A DNA stretch of 64,000 nt. It comes from CAYVQZ01 sp964453435 (GTDB taxonomy: Bacteria; Abyssobacteria; SURF-5). The position numbers and the translations under genes were made by a program. The notes beneath the pieces are model-generated. The model saw nothing but the letters and a program-made list of their open reading frames with translations. It was not told the DNA's origin and ran no database searches. This document shows, one piece after another, positions 17,310-25,781 of the stretch (its first letter is position 1; each line of letters starts with the position of its first letter). The stretch covers positions 32,128 to 96,127 of the forward strand of contig CAYVQZ010000008.1 in NCBI GenBank assembly GCA_964453435.1. Direction: 5' to 3'.

Positions 17310-17318
17310 TGATATAAT
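17310..17318 (+). promoter_or_regulatory. Extended -10 promoter for the DapA-like gene
   Basis: TGATATAAT carries a TGn extension (17310-17312) and a perfect TATAAT (17313-17318). No good -35 is visible, as expected for extended -10 promoters. Transcription would begin near 17325, about 290 nt before the coding start. Confidence 0.6.
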
Positions 17319-17324
17319 TTTGTT

Positions 17325-17614
17325 CCGGGTTCCGCCGTGTGGCGGCCGGTCGTCCTAATCCGGACCAGGAACAGCGGGGCCGTGCCGAATCAGGGGCCAG
17401 GTTTGCCGATGCTGCAGAGTGATGGACTGCCCCCTGAGCAGACGCCTAAGAACCGTGGGACAGAACCAGAGTCGCCGGGCAGTTTTGGAACGGAGTTACA
17501 GTATCCTCCTCTGCGGAAGAGCCGGAGGCCTTGCGGCGAAAGCCAGTGGGATGTTTCTTACATCGAGTTTAGCGGTTGCCGCGCCAACACCGAAAGGTCA
17601 ACGGGGAGACAACA
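17325..17614 (+). ncRNA. Long structured leader or small RNA, unidentified
   Basis: A 290-nt untranslated stretch rich in self-complementary segments: CCGCC-GTGT-GGCGG near 17334, GGTC..GACC near 17347, a nested long-range helix GATGCTG with CAGTATC enclosing GGACTGCCC with GGGCAGTTT (about 17408-17505), CCTCC..GGAGG near 17506-17530, GATGT-TTCTT-ACATC near 17552, and GCGG..CCGC near the ribosome site. Lysine, cobalamin, glycine and purine riboswitch consensus were looked for by eye and not matched. It could be a cis-regulator of the downstream gene or an independent RNA; low certainty. Confidence 0.35.
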
Positions 17615-18457
17615 TTGGAGAACAAGGGAATCTACGCGGCCACTCTTACCGCATTCAAGGACGGAAAGCTTGATATCGACACGATTCGCGCTCATTCCGA
17701 TTTTCTCATTCGAGCAGGCGTTTCGGGACTTTCCCCTGCCGGGACAACGGGCGAGTTCCTCTACCTGAGCGCCACGGAGAAGAAAGAGCTGTTTTCCGCT
17801 TTGATAGATGCGACCCGAGATAGAGCGCGTCTCTTGTGCTGTCCCTGGGACGCAGACATGAACGCGACCGCCGAACTTTGCCGATACGTATCCGATAAGG
17901 GAGCCGATGGCATTTTCCTGCCGCCGCCAATCTATTACACGTTCAGTGAACATGAGATAATCGAGTTTTATCGCTTTGTGAAGGCCAACAGTAGTGTACC
18001 CCTGTATTGCTATCATATCCCGAAGTATTCTAACAACGAGATAAGCCTGTCCGCGCTCGCGACGATGGTCGACCACAATATCGTTGCCGGAATAAAAGAC
18101 AGTTCCGCTGATGAGCCGAGAATACGGCAAATCGTCTCGCTTTTTGGCGACATGCTCGATGTCTTTGCCGGCGGCGACCATTTCGTTCTGGCCGCCAGGA
18201 AACTCGGCGCAAACGGATTCATTACAGCGCTCGGAAACATTTATCCCGAACTGTTTGTCGAGACCTGGAACTCGGCTTCGCAAGAGGCGCAACGAAAGAT
18301 AGACAGGCTCAGAAGCGCAATAAAGGGATACGGAGGCATTCCTGCGCTGAAGTATCTGGCATCCAAGAGGGGCTTCGTCTTTGGTTGCCGTCTTCCCTTC
18401 AAGGACCTCGACGAGGCGAGCAAGCGTGAACTCGACAAGTTGGTTGAGGAAACATAA
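17615..18457 (+). CDS. DapA/N-acetylneuraminate lyase family aldolase
   Basis: 280 residues from TTG 17615 with GGGGAG six bases upstream. With this start the residues align exactly with E. coli DapA numbering: T44-T45 in AGTTGEF, Y133 in YHIP and Schiff-base K161 in AGIKDSS. However, the position of DapA R138, which binds the dicarboxylate substrate, is tyrosine (HIPKYS), so it is probably not a true dihydrodipicolinate synthase but a related pyruvate-dependent aldolase or lyase with another substrate. It stands alone behind its own promoter and a long leader. Confidence 0.82.
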   Translation: MENKGIYAATLTAFKDGKLDIDTIRAHSDFLIRAGVSGLSPAGTTGEFLYLSATEKKELFSALIDATRDRARLLCCPWDADMNATAELCRYVSDKGADGIFLPPPIYYTFSEHEIIEFYRFVKANSSVPLYCYHIPKYSNNEISLSALATMVDHNIVAGIKDSSADEPRIRQIVSLFGDMLDVFAGGDHFVLAARKLGANGFITALGNIYPELFVETWNSASQEAQRKIDRLRSAIKGYGGIPALKYLASKRGFVFGCRLPFKDLDEASKRELDKLVEET

Positions 18458-18536
18458 ACGTTTCCCTGTTGCGCCGGTGGAAGGAGTTGCTCGACCGCTG
18501 AAATCATACCTGCCCGGAATCGCGCGGGCGCGCATC

Positions 18537-18565
18537 TTGACAGCCACCGGTGTGAGGGCTAAAAT
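18537..18565 (+). promoter_or_regulatory. Sigma-70-type promoter for the menaquinone (mqn) operon
   Basis: TTGACA (18537-18542), 17-nt spacer, TAAAAT (18560-18565). A start near 18572 gives a 70-nt leader to mqnE. One of the best sigma-70 matches in the window. Confidence 0.75.
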
Positions 18566-18641
18566 GAAATTTTACGGATATCCGAAAAGACTGTCAGAAG
18601 CGGATTGAATTGTGCCCGCGGAGACGCGAGGAAATGAATCA

Positions 18642-19766
18642 ATGATTCCGGAACTCATTGAGAAGAGCGAGCTTGCCGACATCTATCACAAAATCCAAGA
18701 TGGCCGACGGCTTGACCGTGAGGATGGCCTGCGGCTGTATCAGAGCAAAGACATCCTCGCACTCGGCCACATGGCCAACCTGGCGCGCGAGCAAAAGAAC
18801 GGCGAGCTGGCATACTATGTGGTCAATGTTCATATCAACTACTCGAATATTTGCAAAAACAGTTGTCGTTTCTGCGCTTTCAGCCGAAGAAACTCCGAGG
18901 AGGGCGGCGCCTATGAGATGACGACGGATGAAATGCTGGAGCGCGCCAAACGGGTGCGACTTCTGGGGGCAACCGAGCTCCATATCGTCGGAGGCGTCCA
19001 TCCCTCATGGCCGTTCTCGCGCTATCTCGACATGGTGGGAAGACTTCACGACGCCTATCCGGACGTTCACCTTCAGGCTTTCACAGCAGTCGAAATCGCA
19101 CACATCGCGGACATTGCAGGCTTAAGCGTTCGAGAAACATTAATAGAGCTGAAGAAGGCCGGACTCGGCTCTCTTCCGGGGGGCGGCGCGGAAATTTTTT
19201 CGCCTCGGGTGCGCGAGCTTGTGTGTCCCGAGAAACTGCCGGGTGACAGGTGGTTGGAGGTCATGCGCGAGGCTCACGAACTGGGAATCAGGAGCAATGC
19301 GACCATGCTCTATGGTCATTTGGAGACCGAGCAGGAGCGGATCGACCATATGCTGAGACTCCGTGAACTTCAGGGGAGTACGGGCGGATTCATGAGTTTT
19401 ATTCCGCTCGCTTTTCATCCTGCGAACACGGAACTGAGCGATAAACCGGGAACCACCGGTTTTCTTGACCTCAAAACTCTTGCGATAGGCCGACTCATGC
19501 TCGACAACTTCGACCACATCAAGGCATTCTGGATTATGCTCGGCATAAAGCTCGCACAGGTATCGCTCTGGTTCGGGGTAGACGACATTGACGGAACAGT
19601 CGTGGAGGAACGAATAACCCACATGGCGGGCGCCGAGACCCCTCAGGGGCTAACGGTTGAGGAACTCGAGCGTCTTATCGTCGAAGCCGGAAGGATTCCG
19701 GTCGAAAGAGACACCCTTTACAATATCATGCGACAGGGGAGCCGGAGAATGCCGAATGAGGGCTGA
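18642..19766 (+). CDS. mqnE: Aminofutalosine synthase (radical SAM)
   Basis: 374 residues. Joins SAM-derived adenosyl radical to 3-(1-carboxyvinyloxy)benzoate to make 6-amino-6-deoxyfutalosine in the futalosine menaquinone route. Radical SAM cysteines C71, C75 and C78 lie in NICKNSCRFCAFSR; ELHIVGGVHPSWPF and SLPGGGAEIFSPRVRE are typical of MqnE. ATG 18642 has CGAGGAA upstream and is preferred over an in-frame GTG at 18612. It overlaps mqnA by 11 nt. Confidence 0.95.
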   Translation: MIPELIEKSELADIYHKIQDGRRLDREDGLRLYQSKDILALGHMANLAREQKNGELAYYVVNVHINYSNICKNSCRFCAFSRRNSEEGGAYEMTTDEMLERAKRVRLLGATELHIVGGVHPSWPFSRYLDMVGRLHDAYPDVHLQAFTAVEIAHIADIAGLSVRETLIELKKAGLGSLPGGGAEIFSPRVRELVCPEKLPGDRWLEVMREAHELGIRSNATMLYGHLETEQERIDHMLRLRELQGSTGGFMSFIPLAFHPANTELSDKPGTTGFLDLKTLAIGRLMLDNFDHIKAFWIMLGIKLAQVSLWFGVDDIDGTVVEERITHMAGAETPQGLTVEELERLIVEAGRIPVERDTLYNIMRQGSRRMPNEG

Positions 19767-20568
19767 CAGCGCCGGCGCGGTGCGCGTGGGAGCGGTTTCC
19801 TTTCTGAACGCGAGGCCGCTCGTGCGATACCTGGACAGGGAGAAACCTCCGCCGATTGATTTGTCGTTGGAAGTCCCGAGCCGTCTCGCAACCCTTATGG
19901 ATGCCGGCCGGATCGATGTCGCGTTGCTGCCCTCGATTGAATATTTCCGGGCACGAGACTACAGAATCGTTCCCGGCGTATCGCTCTCAGCCGACGGCAA
20001 CGTGGAAAGCGTCCGTGTATTTTCAAAGGTTCCGATAGACGACATTCGGCTGCTGGCGCTCGATGTAAGTTCGCGCACCTCGGCGGCGCTCGTGAAGATT
20101 CTCCTGAAGAGGAGAATGGGCGCACTGCCGGAGTTCATCAATTGCTCGCCTGATACCGAACTCGGCTCGGTCGATGCGGATGCAATGTTGCTCATCGGCG
20201 ACCCGGCAATGAAGTTTCAGAGGGATGACAGCGTAGTTTCGCTCGACCTCGGCGAAGCATGGAAAAGGCTGACGGGTTTGCCGTTCGTCTACGCAATGTG
20301 GGTGGCTCGAGCGGACATCGAACCGGTTGGATTGCAGGACAGGTTGGTGGAAGCCCGCGACGAAGGCCTGCAAAGAATCGAGGAAATAGCCGCAGAGGGA
20401 AGCGGGGAGACGGGATTGAGCCTTGCCGTGTGCCGGAATTATCTTAAAAACATCATGAAATACCATCTGGGCGAGCGGGAAATCGAGGCCCTCGAGTTGT
20501 TCCAAGAACTCGCGGCCGAGGACGGCTTATGCCCCGGAGGCGTTCCGATTGCCTTCAACCGTTTCTGA
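19756..20568 (+). CDS. mqnA: Chorismate dehydratase
   Basis: 270 residues. Dehydrates chorismate to 3-(1-carboxyvinyloxy)benzoate, the first committed step of the futalosine route. Features of the periplasmic-binding-like fold: VGAVSFLNARPLVRYLD, EVPSRLATLMDAGRIDVALLPSIEY (split), LALDVSSRTSAALVKILLK, LIGDPAMKF, GLPFVYAMWVAR. GGAGAA lies before ATG 19756. Overlaps at both ends show coupling with mqnE and mqnC. Confidence 0.94.
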   Translation: MRADSAGAVRVGAVSFLNARPLVRYLDREKPPPIDLSLEVPSRLATLMDAGRIDVALLPSIEYFRARDYRIVPGVSLSADGNVESVRVFSKVPIDDIRLLALDVSSRTSAALVKILLKRRMGALPEFINCSPDTELGSVDADAMLLIGDPAMKFQRDDSVVSLDLGEAWKRLTGLPFVYAMWVARADIEPVGLQDRLVEARDEGLQRIEEIAAEGSGETGLSLAVCRNYLKNIMKYHLGEREIEALELFQELAAEDGLCPGGVPIAFNRF

Positions 20569-21652
20569 AATCCTGGAGTCCGCACTGAAGGGAAACCGCA
20601 TCTCCGAGAAGGAGGCGCTCGAACTCTTTCGTTCTCCCGCGCTGTTGGACATCGGGACAACCGCCGACGCGATTCGAAAGAACCTGCATCCCGAAAACTG
20701 GGTAACGTACGTAATCGACAGGAATATAAATTACACCAACATTTGCACTTCAAAATGCACATTCTGCGCTTTTCACCGCTCGCCCGGCATGCCGGACGCG
20801 TACGTCCTGTCCCGGCGCCAGCTTGCCCAGAAGATCAATGAGACCGTACGACTCGGCGGCACACAAATTCTGCTGCAGGGGGGACTCCACCCCGAACTCA
20901 GGCTGCAGTTCTACTGCGACATGCTGAGGTTCATAAAACGAGAATTCGGCATCCATATCCATGGTTTCTCGCCGCCGGAGATCGTCCATTTTTCGCGACT
21001 GAACGGGCTAACGGTTCGCGAGGTGATTCGTCAATTGCATTCCGCCGGCCTAGATACGATACCGGGCGGGGGTGCGGAAATCCTGGCCGAACAGATTCGG
21101 CAAAGCATCAGCCCTCACAAGTGCACTGCAGCCGAGTGGGTCGACGTAATGCGGACCGCTCACGAATGGGGGATTCGCACAACCGCCACCATGATGTTCG
21201 GGCACACCGAAAGCCTGAGCGACCGAGTCGAACATCTCGCGCGCATTCGGAACATCCAAGATTCCACGAACGGTTTCACGGCATTCATCCCGTGGACCTT
21301 TCAGCCTCTCAACACAGAGCTCGGCGGCGCGCCTGTCGGCGGGGCGGAATACTTGAAAACCCTCGCGATATCGCGGCTGTTTCTCGACAACGTCCCAAAT
21401 ATTCAGGCGTCGTGGGTGACGCAGGGAGCAAAAATCGCACAGTTGGCTCTTCGCTTCGGCGCAAATGACCTCGGAAGCACAATGATCGAGGAAAACGTCG
21501 TGCGAGCCGCGGGTGTCAGTTTCCGGATGAGTCTCTCCGATATGAGAGCGCTCATTCAAGACGCAGGTTCGGCGCCCCGCCAACGTGATTGCTATTACAA
21601 TCTCCTGGACGACCAGGTGACCGATAAGGGGCGAGAGCATGGAAGAGCATAG
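20549..21652 (+). CDS. mqnC: Cyclic dehypoxanthine futalosine synthase (radical SAM)
   Basis: 367 residues from TTG 20549, with GGAGG eight bases upstream inside mqnA. Cyclises dehypoxanthine futalosine. Radical SAM cysteines C66, C70 and C73 in NICTSKCTFCAFHR; ILLQGGLHPELRLQFYCDM and DTIPGGGAEILAEQIRQ match the family. Related to but distinct from mqnE. The intermediate hydrolase (MqnB or an MTA nucleosidase) and MqnD are not in the window, so they must be encoded elsewhere. Confidence 0.94.
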   Translation: MPSTVSEILESALKGNRISEKEALELFRSPALLDIGTTADAIRKNLHPENWVTYVIDRNINYTNICTSKCTFCAFHRSPGMPDAYVLSRRQLAQKINETVRLGGTQILLQGGLHPELRLQFYCDMLRFIKREFGIHIHGFSPPEIVHFSRLNGLTVREVIRQLHSAGLDTIPGGGAEILAEQIRQSISPHKCTAAEWVDVMRTAHEWGIRTTATMMFGHTESLSDRVEHLARIRNIQDSTNGFTAFIPWTFQPLNTELGGAPVGGAEYLKTLAISRLFLDNVPNIQASWVTQGAKIAQLALRFGANDLGSTMIEENVVRAAGVSFRMSLSDMRALIQDAGSAPRQRDCYYNLLDDQVTDKGREHGRA

Positions 21653-22946
21653 CAAAGCCCTCCTTTTTCCCGAAGGTTTCTTGTGGGGAACCGCGACCGC
21701 CGCTCATCAGGTGGAGGGTGGAAACCGGAATAACGACTGGTGGGAATGGGAACGTCAGCCGGGCAAAATTGCTGACGGCACAACATCCGAAACCGCCTGC
21801 GATCAATACGACAGGTATGAGTCGGACTTTGAGATGCTCAAGAAAATGGAACACAACGCCCACCGCCTTTCCGTGGAGTGGAGCCGCATCGAGCCTGAAG
21901 CGGGCTCGTTCTCGGCGGAAGCCATTGAGCACTACCGCAGGGTCCTGCAAACGCTTCGGGACCGCAACATCGAACCGATGCTTACGCTCCATCATTTCAC
22001 GAACCCGCTCTGGCTCGCGAAAATGGGGGGCTGGGAGAACCCGAAGGTTGTCGAATACTTCACACGATACGCAAAAATCGTGGCGGGCGAACTCGGGGAC
22101 CTCGTGCGGCTCTGGGTCACGATTAACGAGCCGGCCGTCTATGCCCACCTGAGCTACATCGAGGGCATGTGGCCGCCGGGCGCTGCCAGCATGAGGAGCG
22201 CCGCGGTGGTAATAACCAACATGTTGCGCGCGCACGGCCTCGCCTACCACATACTTCACGAAGTGTCTCCAAACCAAAAGTGCAGCGTCGGCATTGCAAA
22301 GCATATCCGCATCCTCGACCCCATGCGCCGCAGGCACCCGTTGGATGCGCTCCTCGCCAGGTTCGGTGATTTCATCTTTAACCGCTGGTTCCTCGATGCG
22401 ATCCAAACCGGGAGACTTGCGTGGCCCATAGGGATGGGCCAACAAGTGCAACTGCTGTCCGCCACCCATGATTTCATCGGCTTGAACTATTACACGCGTG
22501 AGATGATCAGGTTCAGGCCGTGGAGGCCGAAAACCCTTTTCATGGAATACACGACCCCGCCCGGCTGCTCCGTAAATGAGCTTGGATGGGAAATCTATCC
22601 GGAAGGCCTGTACCGCGCTTTGATGCGTCTGAAATCCTACAACAAACCCATCTACGTGACCGAGAACGGAATCGCAACCGCCGACGACTCCGCGAGAATT
22701 TCATACCTGAAAGACCATCTGGCCGAAATACACAGGGCCATATCCGAAGGAGCAGAGGTCTGCGGCTATTTCTACTGGTCGCTCATCGACAATTTTGAAT
22801 GGGCCGAAGGGTTGACCCCACGCTTCGGCCTTGTCGCGGTCGAGTACGACACCCAGCAGCGCTCCCCGAGACCCAGCGCCGGTGTTTTCTCCGAAATAGC
22901 GCGAAAAAACAAGCTTGACCCGGCCTGGTTCGAACAACCCCGATAG
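21639..22946 (+). CDS. Family 1 glycoside hydrolase (beta-glucosidase-like)
   Basis: 435 residues, normal GH1 size. N-terminal FPEGFLWGTATAAHQVEGG; acid/base Glu164 in WVTINEP; nucleophile Glu342 in YVTENG; EICGYFYWSLIDNFEW-type aglycone motif (VCGYFYWSLIDNFEWAEG) near the end. No signal peptide, so cytoplasmic. Retaining beta-glycosidase, substrate unknown. Its start overlaps mqnC by 14 nt, which makes it part of the menaquinone operon in transcription and translation, an unexpected pairing. Confidence 0.9.
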   Translation: MEEHSKALLFPEGFLWGTATAAHQVEGGNRNNDWWEWERQPGKIADGTTSETACDQYDRYESDFEMLKKMEHNAHRLSVEWSRIEPEAGSFSAEAIEHYRRVLQTLRDRNIEPMLTLHHFTNPLWLAKMGGWENPKVVEYFTRYAKIVAGELGDLVRLWVTINEPAVYAHLSYIEGMWPPGAASMRSAAVVITNMLRAHGLAYHILHEVSPNQKCSVGIAKHIRILDPMRRRHPLDALLARFGDFIFNRWFLDAIQTGRLAWPIGMGQQVQLLSATHDFIGLNYYTREMIRFRPWRPKTLFMEYTTPPGCSVNELGWEIYPEGLYRALMRLKSYNKPIYVTENGIATADDSARISYLKDHLAEIHRAISEGAEVCGYFYWSLIDNFEWAEGLTPRFGLVAVEYDTQQRSPRPSAGVFSEIARKNKLDPAWFEQPR

Positions 22947-23057
22947 ATCTTCCCCCGAACCCAAACTGGTTGCTGATGCGCCATCCACTCTGCGGGCGCT
23001 CCAAAGACTCTGCGATGACAGAAAGAGAACGCTCGGCGGAAGGTCTCCTGGGGAAGT

Positions 23058-23552
23058 TCAGTCGTGGTCGGATGATACGATTGTCTCCCGCCTGCCCTCG
23101 GGAGGATCGGTATCGACAGAAGGGCGCCAGATTGCGCGCATGCTCTTGCGAGGAAACAATGGATAAGCTTTCGCTTCCACACGAGGCCGCCTGCGGAAGA
23201 CTGTCGTTGTAATCATTCGGAAAAACGAGGCCGGTATCGACCCCTTGGCCATTTTTCGGAACTCGAAGTCATCGTCCACAACCTGCAGAACAGTTGTCCC
23301 GACTTTAATCCGGTCTCCTATCCGCAGCTCGCGGACGGTGACCGTCTCATCATTCACGACGGTGCCGTTCTTTGTGCCCAAATCGTAAAGAAAGAGCGAC
23401 CGCCCCACTTTCCTGATCTTGCAATGCCTGCGCGAAACTTTGGGATCAAGCAGTCGAATCCTGTTGCTTATATCTCTTCCGACGGTGTTAAAACCATCGT
23501 GCAATCGAAATTCGGCTCGGGAGCCGATGCCTTTGATCGCGACAAGTTTCAT
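23058..23552 (-). CDS. FHA-domain protein
   Basis: 164 residues. The first 95 form a forkhead-associated phosphothreonine-binding domain with the conserved G25-R26, S40-R-R-H43 and N62-G63 (LYDLGTKNGTVVND). The rest is basic (FRRRPRVEAK) and without a recognised domain or membrane segment. Suggests a Ser/Thr kinase signalling link, but no kinase is in the window. A consensus promoter lies about 55 nt upstream; the gene is monocistronic and convergent with the GH1 gene. Confidence 0.85.
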   Translation of the reverse strand: MKLVAIKGIGSRAEFRLHDGFNTVGRDISNRIRLLDPKVSRRHCKIRKVGRSLFLYDLGTKNGTVVNDETVTVRELRIGDRIKVGTTVLQVVDDDFEFRKMAKGSIPASFFRMITTTVFRRRPRVEAKAYPLFPRKSMRAIWRPSVDTDPPEGRRETIVSSDHD

Positions 23553-23606
23553 GACATCATCAGGCGATTTTCAATCAACCATGTTACCTCTGCTCGTTCA
23601 CCCGTA

Positions 23607-23635
23607 ATTTTACAATCAAAAATAAATCTTGTCAA
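23607..23635 (-). promoter_or_regulatory. Sigma-70-type promoter for the FHA gene
   Basis: Minus strand TTGACA (23630-23635), 17-nt AT-rich spacer, TAAAAT (23607-23612). Start expected near 23600, 48 nt before the ATG. Confidence 0.72.
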
Positions 23636-23787
23636 CAGGTAGAATGTAATAGCGATGACTGCTTCCTCCTTCCTGTTCTCACCGGACAACGCGACGACTT
23701 CACGCACGTCATCGTCCCGCTCGGATTGTAACAAAACGAGAATTTCATGCAGAGCGGTCCCGGGTTTTTAGCCGTGAGAGTTTGCCG

Positions 23788-23796
23788 TGGTATAAT
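23788..23796 (+). promoter_or_regulatory. Extended -10 promoter upstream of the acyl-CoA ligase
   Basis: TGGTATAAT: TG extension plus perfect TATAAT (23791-23796), no clear -35. It would give the ligase a long leader of about 360 nt. Confidence 0.5.
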
Positions 23797-23802
23797 GAGG
23801 CG

Positions 23803-24166
23803 GAAGCCTTGGTGCAGTCTCATAATAATGAGCCGCCCCGGCTGAACTCCTGATAGTCCATAACGATGAACCAAGTCATCGCCCTCTCTCGCGCAACCTG
23901 TTTCCAGCACATGGAGCCGGTGCGAGGCTTTTGTTTCGGGTGGCTGCCATCGTTAATATCGTATGTTTCGCTTGGGTTCCGCGTGTTCGTGCGGGCTCGC
24001 CGAAAATGTATAAAGGCACCCTCGGGTGGCGGGTCAATGAAGAGCCGCCGAAATGTTTCTTGTTCTCCCATTTCCATGGCGCCCAGCCTGATTCCGAATT
24101 CTTGCGGGGTGAGGGCCATTGGTCCAATCATCCGATGTCTTGCTTGCTTGAGAACAGGAGGAGCAA
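23803..24166. other. Long leader or hidden small gene before the ligase
   Basis: About 360 nt with no firm gene. On the minus strand an open frame (stop near 23820, internal ATG near 24119) reads MALTPQEFGIRLGAMEMGEQ and onward for about 100 residues with codon use not unlike real genes, but it has no ribosome site, no recognisable domain and would oppose the ligase transcript. Left as an untranslated region with a weak antisense ORF. Confidence 0.25.
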
Positions 24167-25705
24167 ATGAATCTCGCGGAGCTCGCGGAGAAGAAGATTT
24201 CCGTATTCGGGGAATATGTTTCTCTTCTTTTCAATGACCGGGAATACACGAACGTCGAGTTGAACGAAAAATCGAAACGCCTGGCGGCGGGATTCCGCGC
24301 ACTTGGCGTGAAGCCTCAAGATAAGGTCATGGTGTTGATGCCCAACTGTCCCGAAGTGTTGATGACCTATCCCGCGATCTGGCGGCTTGGCGGCGTCATC
24401 GTGCCTGTCCTGTTTCTTCTCGAAGCGCACGAAGTGTCCTACATCGCGCAAGACTGCGAACCGGTGGCAATCGTTACCTCCCCGGAATTCCTTTCCAAAG
24501 TGCAGGAAGCAAGAAGGGACGCTCCCTCTCTGCGACACGTCATCATAGCGGGACGCGAACCTCACCCCGACACGATTCTCATTGATGGTCTCCTGCGGGA
24601 CTTTGCGCCGGAGCACTCTATCTATCCGACAGAGGATGACGACCTCGCGGCGCTGTTGTACACCTCGGGAACAACCGGCAAGCCGAAAGGCGTCATGCTT
24701 ACTCACGGGAATCTGTACGCAAACGCCGTGAATATAAAGAACACTTCGGGCGAATCCGACCGCGGCGAGGTTTCGCTGGCCGTCCTGCCGCTTTCGCATT
24801 CGTACGGATTGGGGCTGCTTGTCGGAGGATACGTCAGTGCTCGAAAGGGCAAAACGGTCCTCTTGCCATGGTTCGACCTCGAATCGGTTTTTCATGCAAT
24901 CCAAAAGCACAAAGTCTCCAGCATGGCCGGCGTGCCGACCATGTACATTTATATGCTTCATTACCCCGATGCAGACAAGTATGATGCGTCGAGCGTGACA
25001 AATTGGCTGGTCGGAGCCGCGCCGATGTCGCAGGAGAGCTTGCGTCAGTTCGAGCAAAAATTCGGCGGAGAGATGTACGTGGCGTACGGGCTGTCGGAGG
25101 CGTCGCCGGGAGTCGCCTCCGAAAGAGAAACGATGCCGCGCAAACCGGGGTCGGTCGGGGTCGCAATGGAAGGTGTGGAAGTCAGGATATTTGATGAAGA
25201 CGACAACGAACTCCCGGCCAACACCGTCGGCGAGATTGTATGCAGTGGTAACAATGTGATGAAGGGATATTTCAAGATGCCAGAGGAGACAGCGCTCGCT
25301 CTGCGGGGCGGATGGCTGCATACCGGCGACATGGGGTATCGGGATGAAGATGGTTATTTATATATCGTAGAACGAAAGAAGGACCTCATCATCCGAGGTG
25401 GTTTCAATGTTTATCCGAAGGATATCGAAGAAGCGCTCTATTCGCACCCGGCCGTTGCGGAAGCGGCCGTTGTCGGGTGTCCGGACGAAGTCATGGGAGA
25501 AGAAGTCGTGGCGTATGTGACCCTCCGGCCGAACGGAGAAGCGACCGCCGACGAACTAATAGGGCATTGCCGATCGCAACTCGCAAAGTACAAATGCCCC
25601 CGGCGAATCGAATTCCTGGATACGATGCCAAAGAACCCCATCGGGAAAATTCAGAAAAAAGAGCTTCGCAGAATGGCCGGGGAACCCAGGGAAAACTCCT
25701 CATGA
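24167..25705 (+). CDS. AMP-forming acyl-CoA synthetase/ligase
   Basis: 512 residues. ANL-superfamily enzyme activating a carboxylic acid to acyl-AMP then acyl-CoA. P-loop LLYTSGTTGKPKGVMLTHGN, A5 motif YVAYGLSEASPG, GWLHTGDMGYRDEDGYLYIV, hinge region ERKKDLIIRGGFNVYPKDIE, and the C-terminal catalytic lysine in NPIGKIQKKEL. Resembles long-chain fatty acid-CoA ligases; exact chain length unknown. A strong AGGAGGAG precedes the ATG. Monocistronic. Confidence 0.93.
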   Translation: MNLAELAEKKISVFGEYVSLLFNDREYTNVELNEKSKRLAAGFRALGVKPQDKVMVLMPNCPEVLMTYPAIWRLGGVIVPVLFLLEAHEVSYIAQDCEPVAIVTSPEFLSKVQEARRDAPSLRHVIIAGREPHPDTILIDGLLRDFAPEHSIYPTEDDDLAALLYTSGTTGKPKGVMLTHGNLYANAVNIKNTSGESDRGEVSLAVLPLSHSYGLGLLVGGYVSARKGKTVLLPWFDLESVFHAIQKHKVSSMAGVPTMYIYMLHYPDADKYDASSVTNWLVGAAPMSQESLRQFEQKFGGEMYVAYGLSEASPGVASERETMPRKPGSVGVAMEGVEVRIFDEDDNELPANTVGEIVCSGNNVMKGYFKMPEETALALRGGWLHTGDMGYRDEDGYLYIVERKKDLIIRGGFNVYPKDIEEALYSHPAVAEAAVVGCPDEVMGEEVVAYVTLRPNGEATADELIGHCRSQLAKYKCPRRIEFLDTMPKNPIGKIQKKELRRMAGEPRENSS

Positions 25706-25781
25706 CAAAGGCGTTTCCTGCCTCGCCGACCTCACAGAAACGTCCTCATGCGCACCGCCCCGCCGCTCCGCAAACCGGTCA

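Noticed and set aside
17325..17614. Lysine riboswitch controlling the DapA-like gene
   Set aside because: Looked for because of the DapA fold; the conserved lysine-riboswitch segments are not present.
23549..23734. 61-codon minus-strand frame ending in ATGA overlap with the FHA start
   Set aside because: The consensus FHA promoter lies inside it, so it would not be on the transcript; no ribosome site.
24128..25321. 397-codon open frame antisense to the acyl-CoA ligase
   Set aside because: Shadow of a certain ANL-family gene; no recognisable motif.
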